Positions 8,540 through 17,145 of a DNA stretch of 64,000 bases are shown here, one piece after another. Numbering within the stretch: position 1 is the stretch's first letter; each line of letters opens with the position of its first letter. Where the stretch lies: positions 1,426,001-1,490,000 of the forward strand of contig NZ_CP060137.1 in the NCBI RefSeq assembly GCF_014235785.1, given 5' to 3'. The DNA is from Bacillus sp. PAMC26568 (GTDB lineage: Bacteria > Bacillota > Bacilli > Bacillales > Bacillaceae). A model generated the notes under the pieces. It was given only the letters and a program-made list of their open reading frames with translations, did no database searches and was not told where the DNA came from. A program made the position numbers and the translations under genes.

Positions 8540-9051
8540 TTAAAATACTTGGTGCTGTTTTTATCTTGCTGGCGACAACATGGACAGGTTTTGAAGTGGC
8601 TAGACACATAAGCGAGCGTCCGAGGCAGCTAAGACAGCTTAAGGTTGCGCTGCAGGCTTTAGAAGCTGAAATTATGTATGCCCATACACCTCTAAAGGAA
8701 GCTGCCGCGACTCTTTCAAAACAAATGCCCAAGCCGCTTTCCTGGTTCTTTGAAGAGTTTTCCAAACGCTTATCAGCGGGACATACGAGCGTCAAGGCTG
8801 CTTGGGAAAGCAGTCTTCAGGAAGTTTGGCGCATGACCGCTTTCAAGCAGGGTGAATATGAAATATTAAAGCAATTTGGAGAAACGCTTGGCCAGCATGA
8901 TATTTCCTCACAGCAAAAGCATATCCGATTAACCTTGACACATTTGGAGAGAGAAGAAGCAGACGCGCTTGATAAACAAAGCCGTTATGAAACAATGCTT
9001 AAAAGCTTAGGTTTTTTATCTGGATTATTGCTCGTTATTTTATTGATGTAG
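8536..9051 (+). CDS. spoIIIAB: Stage III sporulation protein AB
   Basis: A 171-residue component of the SpoIIIA channel, distantly related to type II secretion platform (GspF) proteins. An N-terminal hydrophobic segment (about 1-20) and a C-terminal one (about 152-171) flank a helical soluble region. It overlaps spoIIIAA by four bases. Required for late sigma-G activity in the forespore. Confidence 0.95.
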   Translation: MIKILGAVFILLATTWTGFEVARHISERPRQLRQLKVALQALEAEIMYAHTPLKEAAATLSKQMPKPLSWFFEEFSKRLSAGHTSVKAAWESSLQEVWRMTAFKQGEYEILKQFGETLGQHDISSQQKHIRLTLTHLEREEADALDKQSRYETMLKSLGFLSGLLLVILLM

Positions 9052-9072
9052 CAGTCAGGAGGATTACATGCA

Positions 9073-9279
9073 ATGGGAGTAGATGTAAATATCATTTTTC
9101 AGATAGCTGGAATTGGAATTGTAGTAGCCTTTCTTCATACAATACTCGATCAAATGGGAAAGAAAGAGTATGCACAATGGGTCACATTGCTTGGATTTAT
9201 ATATATTCTGTTCATGGTAGCTTCCATTGTTGAGGATCTCTTCCAAAAAATAAAATCAGTCTTCCTTTTCCAGGGCTAG
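9073..9279 (+). CDS. spoIIIAC: Stage III sporulation protein AC
   Basis: A 68-residue protein with two membrane segments, nearly the same as B. subtilis SpoIIIAC (GVDVN-IFQIAG-GIVVAF pattern). It is a membrane part of the SpoIIIA channel. AGGAGG precedes the ATG at 9073. An overlapping ATG at 9068 is out of frame. Confidence 0.95.
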   Translation: MGVDVNIIFQIAGIGIVVAFLHTILDQMGKKEYAQWVTLLGFIYILFMVASIVEDLFQKIKSVFLFQG

Positions 9280-9291
9280 GGGGGCTTAGCG

Positions 9292-9681
9292 ATTGAAATT
9301 ATTCAGATTGTCGGACTTGGTTTAGTCGCTACTTTTCTTGCTTTGATTGTAAAAGAACAAAAGCCGACATATGCGTTTATGCTTGTCGTCTTTGTCGGCT
9401 GTGTCATCTTTTTATTTCTCGTTGATCAAGTTTCCCAAATCATTACGATGATTGAAAAAATAGCGCTGAATGCAAATATAAACATGATGTATGTCGAAAC
9501 CATCTTGAAAATTATTGGAATTGCCTACATTGCTGAATTTGGGGCACAAATCACAAAGGATGCTGGTCAAGGCGCCATTGCCTCAAAAATTGAGCTTGGC
9601 GGAAAAATCCTGATTCTTGCAATGGCTGTTCCAATCTTGACCGTTATTATCGAAACAATTATTAGTTTTATACCAGCATAA
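9292..9681 (+). CDS. spoIIIAD: Stage III sporulation protein AD, predicted ATT start
   Basis: A 129-residue multipass membrane protein of the SpoIIIA channel. The family's conserved N-terminus (EIIQIVGLGL.ATFL) is encoded from 9295. The frame is closed by TAG at 9277, and no ATG, GTG or TTG exists in frame until TTG at 9343. That late start would remove most of the first membrane segment. AGGGGGG at 9278-9284 is seven bases before the ATT at 9292, so ATT is the best start. A sequencing error is the alternative. Confidence 0.85.
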   Translation: MEIIQIVGLGLVATFLALIVKEQKPTYAFMLVVFVGCVIFLFLVDQVSQIITMIEKIALNANINMMYVETILKIIGIAYIAEFGAQITKDAGQGAIASKIELGGKILILAMAVPILTVIIETIISFIPA

Positions 9682-9708
9682 TAGTGAGGTTTTTAAGGGG
9701 TGAGTAAA

Positions 9709-10875
9709 ATGAAAAAAGGAATCATTGCTATCTTTTTTCTTTTCTTTTTTTCTCCTGTCATTGTACAAGCTTCTCCCCCTCCACCGCATCAGGATTTAGT
9801 TGATCAGCAAATAGACAAGCTCGGAATTCAGGAAATCAAAAAATTCTGGGATGACATTATGACAGAGTATGGAGGGTATCTTCCAGAGAGTCAAAAAGGA
9901 AGCTTGCTTCAATTTTTAAATGGAGAAAAGGAATTATCCTTCCAGGAATGGACAAAAGCGCTTTTTAAATATATTTTCCACGAAATTCTTGCAAACGGTA
10001 AATTGCTTGGCACCCTCATTCTGCTGACGATATTCAGTATGCTTTTGCAGCTGCTGCAGGATGCTTTCAGCCAGAGTACTGTAAGCAAGGTGGCTTATGC
10101 ACTTGTCTATATGGTGTTAATAATTATTGCCCTGAATAGTTTTCATATTGCGATTGACTATACAGTGGAAGCCATTCGAACAATGACTAGCTTTATTTTG
10201 GCTCTCATCCCCCTGCTTCTCGCATTAATGGCGTCATCCGGTGGACTAATATCAGCGGCGTTTTTCCATCCTGTCATTCTTTTCCTCATGAACACAAGCG
10301 GGGTTTTGATTGAAAAGATAGTTCTTCCGCTTTTATTCCTGTCAGCGCTGCTCAGCATTGTAAGTACATTGACTGATCAATACAAAGTGACTCAGCTTGC
10401 ACAGCTTCTGCGGAATATAGGAGTTGGCCTGCTTGGTACATTTCTTACCGTTTTTCTGGGAGTCATTTCAGTCCAAGGCGCTTCAGCTGCAGTTTCTGAC
10501 GGTATGGCGATCCGAACGGCTAAATTTGTGACAGGCAACTTCATACCAGTACTTGGGCGGATGTTTACAGATGCCACAGATACAGTCATAAGTGCTTCTG
10601 TGCTATTGAAAAACACCGTTGGAATTATCGGGGTGGCCATCCTGCTCTTAATTGCTGCATTTCCGGCAATAAAAGTACTGACGCTTGCCTTTATCTATAA
10701 ATTTACCGCTGCACTGCTGCAGCCCCTGGGCGGAGGTCCCATTATTAAATGCCTCGATATTATCAGCAAAAGTGTCATCTATATTTTTGCAGCGCTCGCC
10801 ATTGTCTCGTTAATGTTTTTTTTAAGCATAACCGTCATTATCGCGGCTGGAAATATTACTATGATGGTGCGTTAG
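9709..10875 (+). CDS. spoIIIAE: Stage III sporulation protein AE
   Basis: A 388-residue polytopic membrane protein and the largest membrane component of the SpoIIIA complex. It has a cleavable-looking signal peptide (about 1-22, ending near VQAS), an extracytoplasmic stretch to about 100, then many hydrophobic segments. The start ATG at 9709 is six bases after AAGGGGTG; the GTG at 9700 lies inside that site. Confidence 0.95.
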   Translation: MKKGIIAIFFLFFFSPVIVQASPPPPHQDLVDQQIDKLGIQEIKKFWDDIMTEYGGYLPESQKGSLLQFLNGEKELSFQEWTKALFKYIFHEILANGKLLGTLILLTIFSMLLQLLQDAFSQSTVSKVAYALVYMVLIIIALNSFHIAIDYTVEAIRTMTSFILALIPLLLALMASSGGLISAAFFHPVILFLMNTSGVLIEKIVLPLLFLSALLSIVSTLTDQYKVTQLAQLLRNIGVGLLGTFLTVFLGVISVQGASAAVSDGMAIRTAKFVTGNFIPVLGRMFTDATDTVISASVLLKNTVGIIGVAILLLIAAFPAIKVLTLAFIYKFTAALLQPLGGGPIIKCLDIISKSVIYIFAALAIVSLMFFLSITVIIAAGNITMMVR

Positions 10876-10887
10876 GGGGAAGCAAGC

Positions 10888-11514
10888 ATGTCTTTTTTAA
10901 CAGAGTGGATTGCGAATATCATTCTTTTTATTATGCTTGCCGTCATCATTGATTTGCTTCTTCCTAATTCGGCGATGCAAAAGTATGCCAAGATGGTCAT
11001 CAGCCTTCTGCTCATTGTCATTATCCTTACACCAATTTTTCATTTATTATCAGCAGACATCAATTCTCTCGTAGCAGAACTTCAGTCAGAAAACCCCTCA
11101 AACGAAGAAGAAATAAAAAATTTGATAGATTTGCAGAAAAAAGAAATACAAGCTTCAAATGATGCATATATTTTAGAAAACATGGCTGTCCAATTAAAAG
11201 AGCAGGCAAAAGAGGAGCTGGTGCGAAGCTATGATTTAACGATTAAAAAAGTCTCACTTTCAGTAGATGAGTCCTTTGAAGGGAATCATGAAAAACTTCT
11301 TGGAATTAATGTTTTTGTTGAAGCAGCAGAAAAAGGTTCTGCAGCAATAGAAACCATTCAGCCAGTAGATATAAATTCTTCAAAGAAGTCGGAGCCTGAA
11401 AAAGAGATAGATCAAGCATCAGAGATACAAGAATATTTAGCTAATATTTGGGAGATCGAACCTGAGAAAATTTCCTTGAAGATGGACGGGGGGGAGGGCA
11501 GCACAAATGAGTGA
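10888..11514 (+). CDS. spoIIIAF: Stage III sporulation protein AF
   Basis: A 208-residue protein with two N-terminal membrane segments (about 5-25 and 33-53) and a soluble domain facing the intermembrane space, as known for SpoIIIAF. AGGGGGAAG precedes the ATG. It overlaps spoIIIAG by eight bases. Confidence 0.94.
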   Translation: MSFLTEWIANIILFIMLAVIIDLLLPNSAMQKYAKMVISLLLIVIILTPIFHLLSADINSLVAELQSENPSNEEEIKNLIDLQKKEIQASNDAYILENMAVQLKEQAKEELVRSYDLTIKKVSLSVDESFEGNHEKLLGINVFVEAAEKGSAAIETIQPVDINSSKKSEPEKEIDQASEIQEYLANIWEIEPEKISLKMDGGEGSTNE

Positions 11515-12160
11515 TTCAAAGAATTTATTTCATAAAATAAAAAATTTATTAAGTTTAGAAGGCGGAAAAAAACCTGCCAAGTATCATTATTTTTTAATCG
11601 TCCTGGCTCTTGGAATCGGATTTATGCTTGTCAGCAATCTTCTTTCAAAGGACACCAGTTTAACTCAAATAGAACAAGTTTCCGGTCTAACATCTTCCTC
11701 AGATAAAGATACCGATGTTTTTAAGCCCTCTGGAGACGAGGGGGGGACAGGATCGATCGATAAATATGAGCAGGAATATGAAAATCAACTAAAAGAAGCG
11801 CTGGAGTCTATGGCAGGCATTGAGAACGTTACGGTTGTTGTCAATGTGGAAGCAACATCAGAACAAGTTCTTGAAAAAAATACCGTGACTCAAAACCAGA
11901 CGACAGAAGAAACAGATCCTCAAGGGGGAAAGAGGACAGTTGATGATGGTAATACAGAAGAATCAGTTGTCATTATCCGAAAGGGCGAACAGGAAACTCC
12001 GATTATCCTGCAAACGAAAAAACCTGAAATTAGAGGAGTGCTTGTTGTAGCAGCGGGTGCTGATAACATTCAAATAAAAAAATCAATAGTTGAGGCGGTA
12101 ACAAGAGTGCTGGGAGTCCCCAGCCATCGTGTTGCAGTGGCAGCTAAAAAAGGGAAATAA
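11507..12160 (+). CDS. spoIIIAG: Stage III sporulation protein AG, channel ring protein
   Basis: A 217-residue protein with one membrane segment near 27-45. A ring-building-motif domain in the second half (LKEALESMAGIENVTVVVNVE) forms the large ring in the intermembrane space in B. subtilis. An insert with glutamine, threonine and charged residues (about 125-155) corresponds to the beta-triangle region. It is translationally coupled to spoIIIAF. Confidence 0.95.
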   Translation: MSDSKNLFHKIKNLLSLEGGKKPAKYHYFLIVLALGIGFMLVSNLLSKDTSLTQIEQVSGLTSSSDKDTDVFKPSGDEGGTGSIDKYEQEYENQLKEALESMAGIENVTVVVNVEATSEQVLEKNTVTQNQTTEETDPQGGKRTVDDGNTEESVVIIRKGEQETPIILQTKKPEIRGVLVVAAGADNIQIKKSIVEAVTRVLGVPSHRVAVAAKKGK

Positions 12161-12174
12161 AGGAGGATTCATGA

Positions 12175-12795
12175 ATGATGCTGAAAAAACAAACGGTTTG
12201 GTTATTAACAATGTTAAGCTTAGTTGTTGTTCTGTCTGTTTACTATATTACAACTCCTGAAGAAACGAAACAGGATGTAGCTCTAACCGGTGCCGAAGCT
12301 GAGAAAGGGGAAAAAGCTGAAGCTGCGAAAGACATTGGAAAAGAAGTAACTGAAGATGAAAAAGGGGGAGTAACTGAAGATGAAAAAGGGGAAGTAACTG
12401 TAGAAGAAGCGGAAGATGGGACAGTTGTATCTGTCTCAAATGATGATCTGTTCGCAGCGATTCGTATGCAGCTGGAAGACTCAAGGAATGAAAGAAAAGA
12501 AAATCTTGAAGATACAATTGTCAGCAAAGATGCTTCTGCAGCAGAAAAAAGTGCAGCCAAAGATGAAATAAATGCGATTGACGAGGCTGATGCAACAGAA
12601 GAAATGCTTGAAACTTTTATAAAAGCAAAAGGATATGATGATGCACTTGTCCGCATCGATGGCCAGAAAGTTCAAGTAACGGTTAAAGCGGAAAAAAGTT
12701 CTAAAACTGAAGCAAATAAAATTATTCAGCTAGTAAGCAGTGAAATGGAAGATATGAAGGATGTAGCCGTTACATTACAGCCGTCAAATCAGTAA
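12175..12795 (+). CDS. spoIIIAH: Stage III sporulation protein AH, SpoIIQ partner
   Basis: A 206-residue mother-cell membrane protein whose YscJ/FliF-like domain binds forespore SpoIIQ across the septum. One N-terminal membrane segment (about 7-24) is followed by an acidic low-complexity linker, then the conserved domain from about 85 (DDLFAAIRMQLEDSRNERKE). The linker has a duplicated eight-residue unit, VTEDEKGG and VTEDEKGE. ATG at 12175 is eight bases after AGGAGG; ATG at 12178 matches the B. subtilis start and is equally possible. A terminator closes the operon. Confidence 0.95.
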   Translation: MMLKKQTVWLLTMLSLVVVLSVYYITTPEETKQDVALTGAEAEKGEKAEAAKDIGKEVTEDEKGGVTEDEKGEVTVEEAEDGTVVSVSNDDLFAAIRMQLEDSRNERKENLEDTIVSKDASAAEKSAAKDEINAIDEADATEEMLETFIKAKGYDDALVRIDGQKVQVTVKAEKSSKTEANKIIQLVSSEMEDMKDVAVTLQPSNQ

Positions 12796-12803
12796 ACATC
12801 TTG

Positions 12804-12838
12804 TTCCCGCCGTGCGTTTGCACAGCGGGAATTTTTCT
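12804..12838 (+). terminator. spoIIIA operon terminator
   Basis: A 12-base stem, TTCCCGCCGTGC with GCACAGCGGGAA (one G-U pair), has a four-base loop and TTTTT. Confidence 0.88.
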
Positions 12839-13197
12839 TTTCTGGCTGTAAACGTTTCATATTTTACAGATTTAACTTATAATTTAAAGTAGTCTCACAT
12901 TTTAAGATCAACTAGAATAGGAAAGAATTAATATTGAATTTCATCACCCACCTGTCGTAAGATGTATAATATAGGACTACGTTTTAGTACTAGGCTATAA
13001 TAAGAAAAGCGGAATCGCCCGTTTAGCGCACGCATGACAGATAAAAATAATGTCCAGGATTTGATTTATTCGATTGATGTCAGGCCTAGGAGTTGGGCGA
13101 TGGAGCTAGACATGTATGCAGAACACCATTTATACTTTCTTAATCACTAAATTAAGATGGTCAAAATCATCAAGAATTTGAATAGGGGTGCCAACAG
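12839..13197. other. Gene-free region upstream of accB
   Basis: No ORF here looks real. A TATAAT preceded by TG at 12965-12970 could be the -10 of an accBC promoter, but no convincing -35 is seen. If used, the 5' leader would contain repeat copy 3. Confidence 0.4.
13003..13114 (+). repeat. Interspersed repeat copy 3 (divergent core)
   Basis: It has the left end AAGAAAAGCGGAATCGCCCG, the segment GCGCACGCATGACAGATAA and the right end TAGGAGTTGGGCGATGGAGC. The hairpin core seen in other copies is replaced by unrelated AT-rich sequence of similar length. Confidence 0.75.
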
Positions 13198-13698
13198 ATG
13201 TTGAAGATACAAGAAATCAGAGAACTGATCAAACTCATTGACCAGTCTTCCATTGATGAATTTATGTATGAGCATGAAGGTTCTAAAATTAAATTAAAAA
13301 AACGTTCAGATGAACTTGAGAAATCTGTTAGTCAAGTTGTTGCAATGCCGGCTGGAGAACAATACTTGCAGCCTGTTCCGCAAGCAGCTCAAGCACTTCA
13401 GGAAGTAAAAGCGGAACCTAAGAAAGAAGCGGAAACAGCTTCTGTTCAAGAAGAGGAATTACATAAAATCACATCCCCGATGGTCGGAACATTTTATGCC
13501 GCATCATCACCTGAGACGGACGACTATGTGAAGGTTGGTTCGAAGGTTACTGCAGATTCAGTCGTTTGTATCGTTGAAGCGATGAAATTGTTTAATGAAA
13601 TTGAATCAGAAGTAAAAGGCGAAATCGTTGAGATTTTAGCTGAGAACGGGCAGCTTGTAGAATACGGCCAGCCATTATTCCTTGTTAGACCAGAGTAA
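13198..13698 (+). CDS. accB: Acetyl-CoA carboxylase biotin carboxyl carrier protein
   Basis: Carries biotin between the carboxylase and transferase halves of acetyl-CoA carboxylase, the first step of fatty acid synthesis. The 166-residue product has an Ala/Pro/Gln-rich linker (about 45-85) and a C-terminal biotinyl domain with E-A-M-K-L, the biotinylated lysine being K130. The ATG at 13198 follows AGGGGTG. accC begins 11 bases downstream. Confidence 0.97.
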   Translation: MLKIQEIRELIKLIDQSSIDEFMYEHEGSKIKLKKRSDELEKSVSQVVAMPAGEQYLQPVPQAAQALQEVKAEPKKEAETASVQEEELHKITSPMVGTFYAASSPETDDYVKVGSKVTADSVVCIVEAMKLFNEIESEVKGEIVEILAENGQLVEYGQPLFLVRPE

Positions 13699-13709
13699 GG
13701 AGAGAAACT

Positions 13710-15062
13710 ATGATTAACAAATTGCTTATTGCAAATAGAGGAGAAATTGCGGTACGGATTATCCGGGCATGCAAGGAGATGGGGGTAGAAACGGTTGCAG
13801 TTTTCTCTGAAGCTGATAGAGACTCTCTGCATGTTCAGCTTGCGGACGAAGCATTTTGCATCGGACCGACAGCTTCAAAGGACAGTTACCTAAATTTTAC
13901 GAACATCATAAGTGTAGCAAAACTGACCGGAAGTGACGCGATTCATCCTGGATATGGATTTCTTGCAGAAAATGCAGATTTCGCAGAGCTTTGTCATGAA
14001 TGCAATATTATTTTCGTCGGTCCCAGTGCAGACGCTATTTCTAAAATGGGTACGAAAGATGTTGCCAGGGAAACGATGAGAAAAGCGGGAGTGCCGATTG
14101 TCCCAGGTTCACAAGGGATCATTAAAGACAGCGGTGATGCAGTCTCATTGGCAAATGATATTGGCTATCCGGTTATTATCAAAGCGACAGCAGGCGGCGG
14201 AGGTAAAGGAATCCGGGTTGCGAAAACAGAGCAGGAGCTGATTAAAGGCATTCAAATTACTCAGCAGGAGGCTGCAACAGCATTTGGCAATCCCGGAGTC
14301 TATATTGAAAAGTTCATCGAAGACTTCAGACATGTAGAAATTCAAGTGATGGCTGACTCGCTTGGAAATGTCATTCATTTAGGAGAAAGAGACTGTACCA
14401 TTCAGCGCCGTCTGCAAAAACTGCTTGAAGAAACGCCTTCTCCTGCCTTATCAGCGGAAATGCGCGAAACAATGGGAAGAGCTGCAGTGAAGGCAGCAGA
14501 AGCAGTGAATTATACAGGTGCGGGTACAGTTGAATTTATTTTTGACTACCGGGAAGACAAATTCTACTTTATGGAAATGAACACGCGCATTCAAGTAGAA
14601 CATCCTGTCACAGAGATGGTAACAGGAATTGACTTGATTAAAGAACAAATAAAGGTCGCTTCTGGCGAGACGCTGTCTGTTAAACAAGATGAAGTCACTT
14701 TTAATGGCTGGGCGATTGAATGCCGCATAAATGCGGAGAACCCAGAGAAGAATTTTATGCCTTCACCTGGTAAAATAGAAATGTACTTGCCGCCCGGCGG
14801 ACTAGGTGTTAGAGTTGATTCAGCAGTGTATCCGGGCTATTCCATTCCGCCTTATTATGATTCCATGATTGCTAAACTAATTACATATGGATCTACACGG
14901 GATGAAGCGATTGCCAGGATGAAACGTGCACTTGGGGAATTCGTAATTGAAGGAATTCATACAACGATTCCTTTTCATCAGAAACTGCTCGAAAACGAAA
15001 CGTTTGTTTCAGGTGATTTCAATACTAAATTTTTAGAAATCCATAAAGTAATGGAAGCTTGA
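13710..15062 (+). CDS. accC: Acetyl-CoA carboxylase biotin carboxylase subunit
   Basis: An ATP-grasp enzyme that carboxylates biotin on AccB using bicarbonate and ATP. The 450-residue length is normal. The N-terminal domain begins [16 protein letters not shown], the glycine-rich ATP loop [12 protein letters not shown] is near 160, and the catalytic [13 protein letters not shown] block is near 290. Forms an operon with accB and yqhY. Confidence 0.97.
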   Translation: MINKLLIANRGEIAVRIIRACKEMGVETVAVFSEADRDSLHVQLADEAFCIGPTASKDSYLNFTNIISVAKLTGSDAIHPGYGFLAENADFAELCHECNIIFVGPSADAISKMGTKDVARETMRKAGVPIVPGSQGIIKDSGDAVSLANDIGYPVIIKATAGGGGKGIRVAKTEQELIKGIQITQQEAATAFGNPGVYIEKFIEDFRHVEIQVMADSLGNVIHLGERDCTIQRRLQKLLEETPSPALSAEMRETMGRAAVKAAEAVNYTGAGTVEFIFDYREDKFYFMEMNTRIQVEHPVTEMVTGIDLIKEQIKVASGETLSVKQDEVTFNGWAIECRINAENPEKNFMPSPGKIEMYLPPGGLGVRVDSAVYPGYSIPPYYDSMIAKLITYGSTRDEAIARMKRALGEFVIEGIHTTIPFHQKLLENETFVSGDFNTKFLEIHKVMEA

Positions 15063-15085
15063 AAAATATATGGAGGTGCTGACTC

Positions 15086-15493
15086 TTGAAAGAAAACAGA
15101 TTGCTTGAGATGACTCATGAAGAAACTGGTCTTGGCAAGGTTGAAATTGCTCCAGAAGTAATTGAAGTCATTGCCGGGATAGCGGCTTCTGAAGTAGAAG
15201 GCGTGGCACAAATGCGCGGCAATTTTGCATCAGGAGTAGTTGAGCGTTTAGGGAAAAAAAATCACGGCAAAGGTGTAAAAGTTGATCTTTCAGAAGATGG
15301 CATTACAATTGATGTTTATTGTGTCATGATGTTCGGAGTTTCAATCCCTACGGTAGCCCAGCGTATTCAGGATAATACGCGACAAGCTTTATTTAACATG
15401 ACAGCACTTGAAATCAACGAAATTAATATCCATGTAGTCGGAATTCAATTTGAAACAAAATCACAGGAAATTGAAATCGACCAGGAAATGTAA
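15086..15493 (+). CDS. yqhY: Asp23/Gls24 family protein YqhY
   Basis: A 135-residue Asp23/Gls24 family protein, near-identical in pattern to B. subtilis YqhY (ETGLGKVEIAPEVIEVIAGIAA). Clustering with accBC is conserved in Firmicutes. In B. subtilis, loss of yqhY selects mutations in acetyl-CoA carboxylase genes, pointing to a role in controlling this enzyme. The start is TTG at 15086, eight bases after GGAGGTG. Confidence 0.94.
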   Translation: MKENRLLEMTHEETGLGKVEIAPEVIEVIAGIAASEVEGVAQMRGNFASGVVERLGKKNHGKGVKVDLSEDGITIDVYCVMMFGVSIPTVAQRIQDNTRQALFNMTALEINEINIHVVGIQFETKSQEIEIDQEM

Positions 15494-15495
15494 AG

Positions 15496-15524
15496 CCAGA
15501 GGAGTTCTTCCTTTGGTTTTTTTT
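15496..15524 (+). terminator. accBC-yqhY terminator
   Basis: CCAGAGGA pairs with TCCTTTGG (one G-U pair), followed by eight T residues. Confidence 0.75.
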
Positions 15525-15833
15525 GTTCCTTTAAAAATTGTTGTTTGTGGATATCCCCGTCTTGCTCCCTGTGATAAAGACAATTTCACAGAAAAGCAAA
15601 AAGCTCCTTCCTTTTAAAATGCTTATTCCCTTTGCCAGATGTCCACGACGACTGCGCTTTTGATCTTGAAATAGATTGAACATTTAATCAAGGACGAATA
15701 TTAAATGATAATTCGAGTTTTTTATTCGTCATTTCTATAAAAATCGATTTTACCGATGTGCTTCTATCCTTAAAATATGATATTATCTTTTTATGACATT
15801 TCGACATTTTTGTACATAAAGGAGCAAAAACAA
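15525..15833. other. Gene-free region upstream of nusB
   Basis: I see no coding sequence. An AT-rich hairpin with GACGAATA and TATTCGTC arms lies near 15692-15730. A candidate sigma-A promoter (TTTACC at 15749, 16-base spacer, TAAAAT at 15771) lies 58 bases upstream of the nusB start. Confidence 0.45.
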
Positions 15834-16226
15834 ATGAAACGTAGAGAAGCTAGGGAAAAAGCCCTTCAGGCACTATTTCAGATAGATGTAAGTGATATTG
15901 ATCCAAAAGAAGCGATGTCACATGCGCTTGACGGAGAAGAATTAGACGAGTTTATGACTTCAATTGTTTTAGGAACAATTGAACGCAAAGCAGAAATTGA
16001 TGAACAAATTAAACCGCATTTAGTGAAATGGAAACTTGAAAGACTTGCAAATGTGGATCGGTCTATTTTGCGTCTCGCTGTATACGAAATGATGTACATT
16101 GATGAAATCCCTGTCAATGTATCTCTTGATGAAGCGATTGAACTTGCTAAAACTTTTGGAGATGATCAATCACCTAAGTTTATTAATGGTGTCCTCTCGA
16201 ATATTAAACAAACGATTGAACGTTAA
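15834..16226 (+). CDS. nusB: Transcription antitermination factor NusB
   Basis: NusB binds boxA RNA with NusE (S10) in rRNA antitermination. The 130-residue all-helical protein starts [16 protein letters not shown], the conserved arginine-rich RNA-binding N-terminus. The start at 15834 has AAAGGAGC ten bases upstream; the in-frame ATG at 15777 lacks a site and lies in the promoter. folD follows after 28 bases. Confidence 0.96.
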   Translation: MKRREAREKALQALFQIDVSDIDPKEAMSHALDGEELDEFMTSIVLGTIERKAEIDEQIKPHLVKWKLERLANVDRSILRLAVYEMMYIDEIPVNVSLDEAIELAKTFGDDQSPKFINGVLSNIKQTIER

Positions 16227-16254
16227 CCAATCACTCTAGAGGAGGAACAACACA

Positions 16255-17130
16255 ATGACAGCTTCAATTATTAGCGGAAAAGAATTAGCACAGGAAAAAA
16301 GAACCCAGCTTGCAAAAGATGTACAAGAGTTAAAAGAGCAAGGTGTTCAGCCTGGTCTTGTTGTTATCTTAGTAGGCAATCACCCGGCTTCTATTTCATA
16401 TATCAAAGGAAAGCAAAAAGCATCAGAAGAAATCGGTGTTGCATTTACGCTCGAGCATTTTTCTGAATCAATGAAAGAGAAAGAGCTGCTTGATGTAATT
16501 GATAAATATAACAATGATGACAGCTGCCATGGCATCCTTGTTCAGCTTCCTCTTCCTGATCATATTAAAGAAAAAGCAGTCATTGAAAAAATTTCTCCCG
16601 ATAAAGATGTAGATGGATTTCATCCTTTGAATATTGGTCAAATGATGGTTGGAGAAGATACATTTCTGCCATGTACACCAGCAGGAATTGTTGAAATGAT
16701 CAAATCTGCCAATATCGAGATTTCCGGAAAACATGTAGTTGTTGTAGGACGCAGTAATATTGTAGGCAAACCTGTCGGGATTCTCTTGTTAAATGAACAT
16801 GCTACAGTAACTTATTGTCATTCCCGAACGCCGAACTTAAGTGAAGTTACGAATCAGGCAGATATTTTGGTTGTAGCAGTAGGCAGAGCGAACTTCATTA
16901 CAGGTGAGCATATTAAACAAGGTGCAGTGGTGATCGATGTTGGCGTCAACAGACTCGAGACTGGAAAACTGTGCGGAGATGTTGTATTTGAAGAGGCGAA
17001 GCAAATAGCAAGCCACCTCACACCTGTTCCAGGGGGAGTAGGCCCAATGACGATTACAATGCTTGCACACAACGTCGTTAAATCTGCTAAAATCTCAGCA
17101 GAAAGAAAACATGCAGCAAAAGAGCTTTAA
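16255..17130 (+). CDS. folD: Methylenetetrahydrofolate dehydrogenase/cyclohydrolase
   Basis: A bifunctional enzyme interconverting 5,10-methylene-, 5,10-methenyl- and 10-formyl-tetrahydrofolate with NADP. The 291-residue product has the catalytic-lysine block SYIKGKQKA (about 43-51), PDKDVDGFHP (about 119-128), TPAGIVEM and the nucleotide-binding GRSNIVGKPV. AGAGGAGG precedes the ATG. The length is normal apart from a slightly long charged C-terminus. Confidence 0.97.
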   Translation: MTASIISGKELAQEKRTQLAKDVQELKEQGVQPGLVVILVGNHPASISYIKGKQKASEEIGVAFTLEHFSESMKEKELLDVIDKYNNDDSCHGILVQLPLPDHIKEKAVIEKISPDKDVDGFHPLNIGQMMVGEDTFLPCTPAGIVEMIKSANIEISGKHVVVVGRSNIVGKPVGILLLNEHATVTYCHSRTPNLSEVTNQADILVVAVGRANFITGEHIKQGAVVIDVGVNRLETGKLCGDVVFEEAKQIASHLTPVPGGVGPMTITMLAHNVVKSAKISAERKHAAKEL

Positions 17131-17145
17131 AGGAGCAGTTTAAAA

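Noticed and set aside
9343-9681. spoIIIAD starting at TTG 9343
   Set aside because: It would delete most of the first membrane segment and lacks a ribosome binding site; conserved codons continue upstream to 9295.
12243-12656. 137-residue reverse ORF over spoIIIAH
   Set aside because: A Ser-rich antisense frame created by the acidic, repetitive linker of SpoIIIAH; no ribosome binding site.
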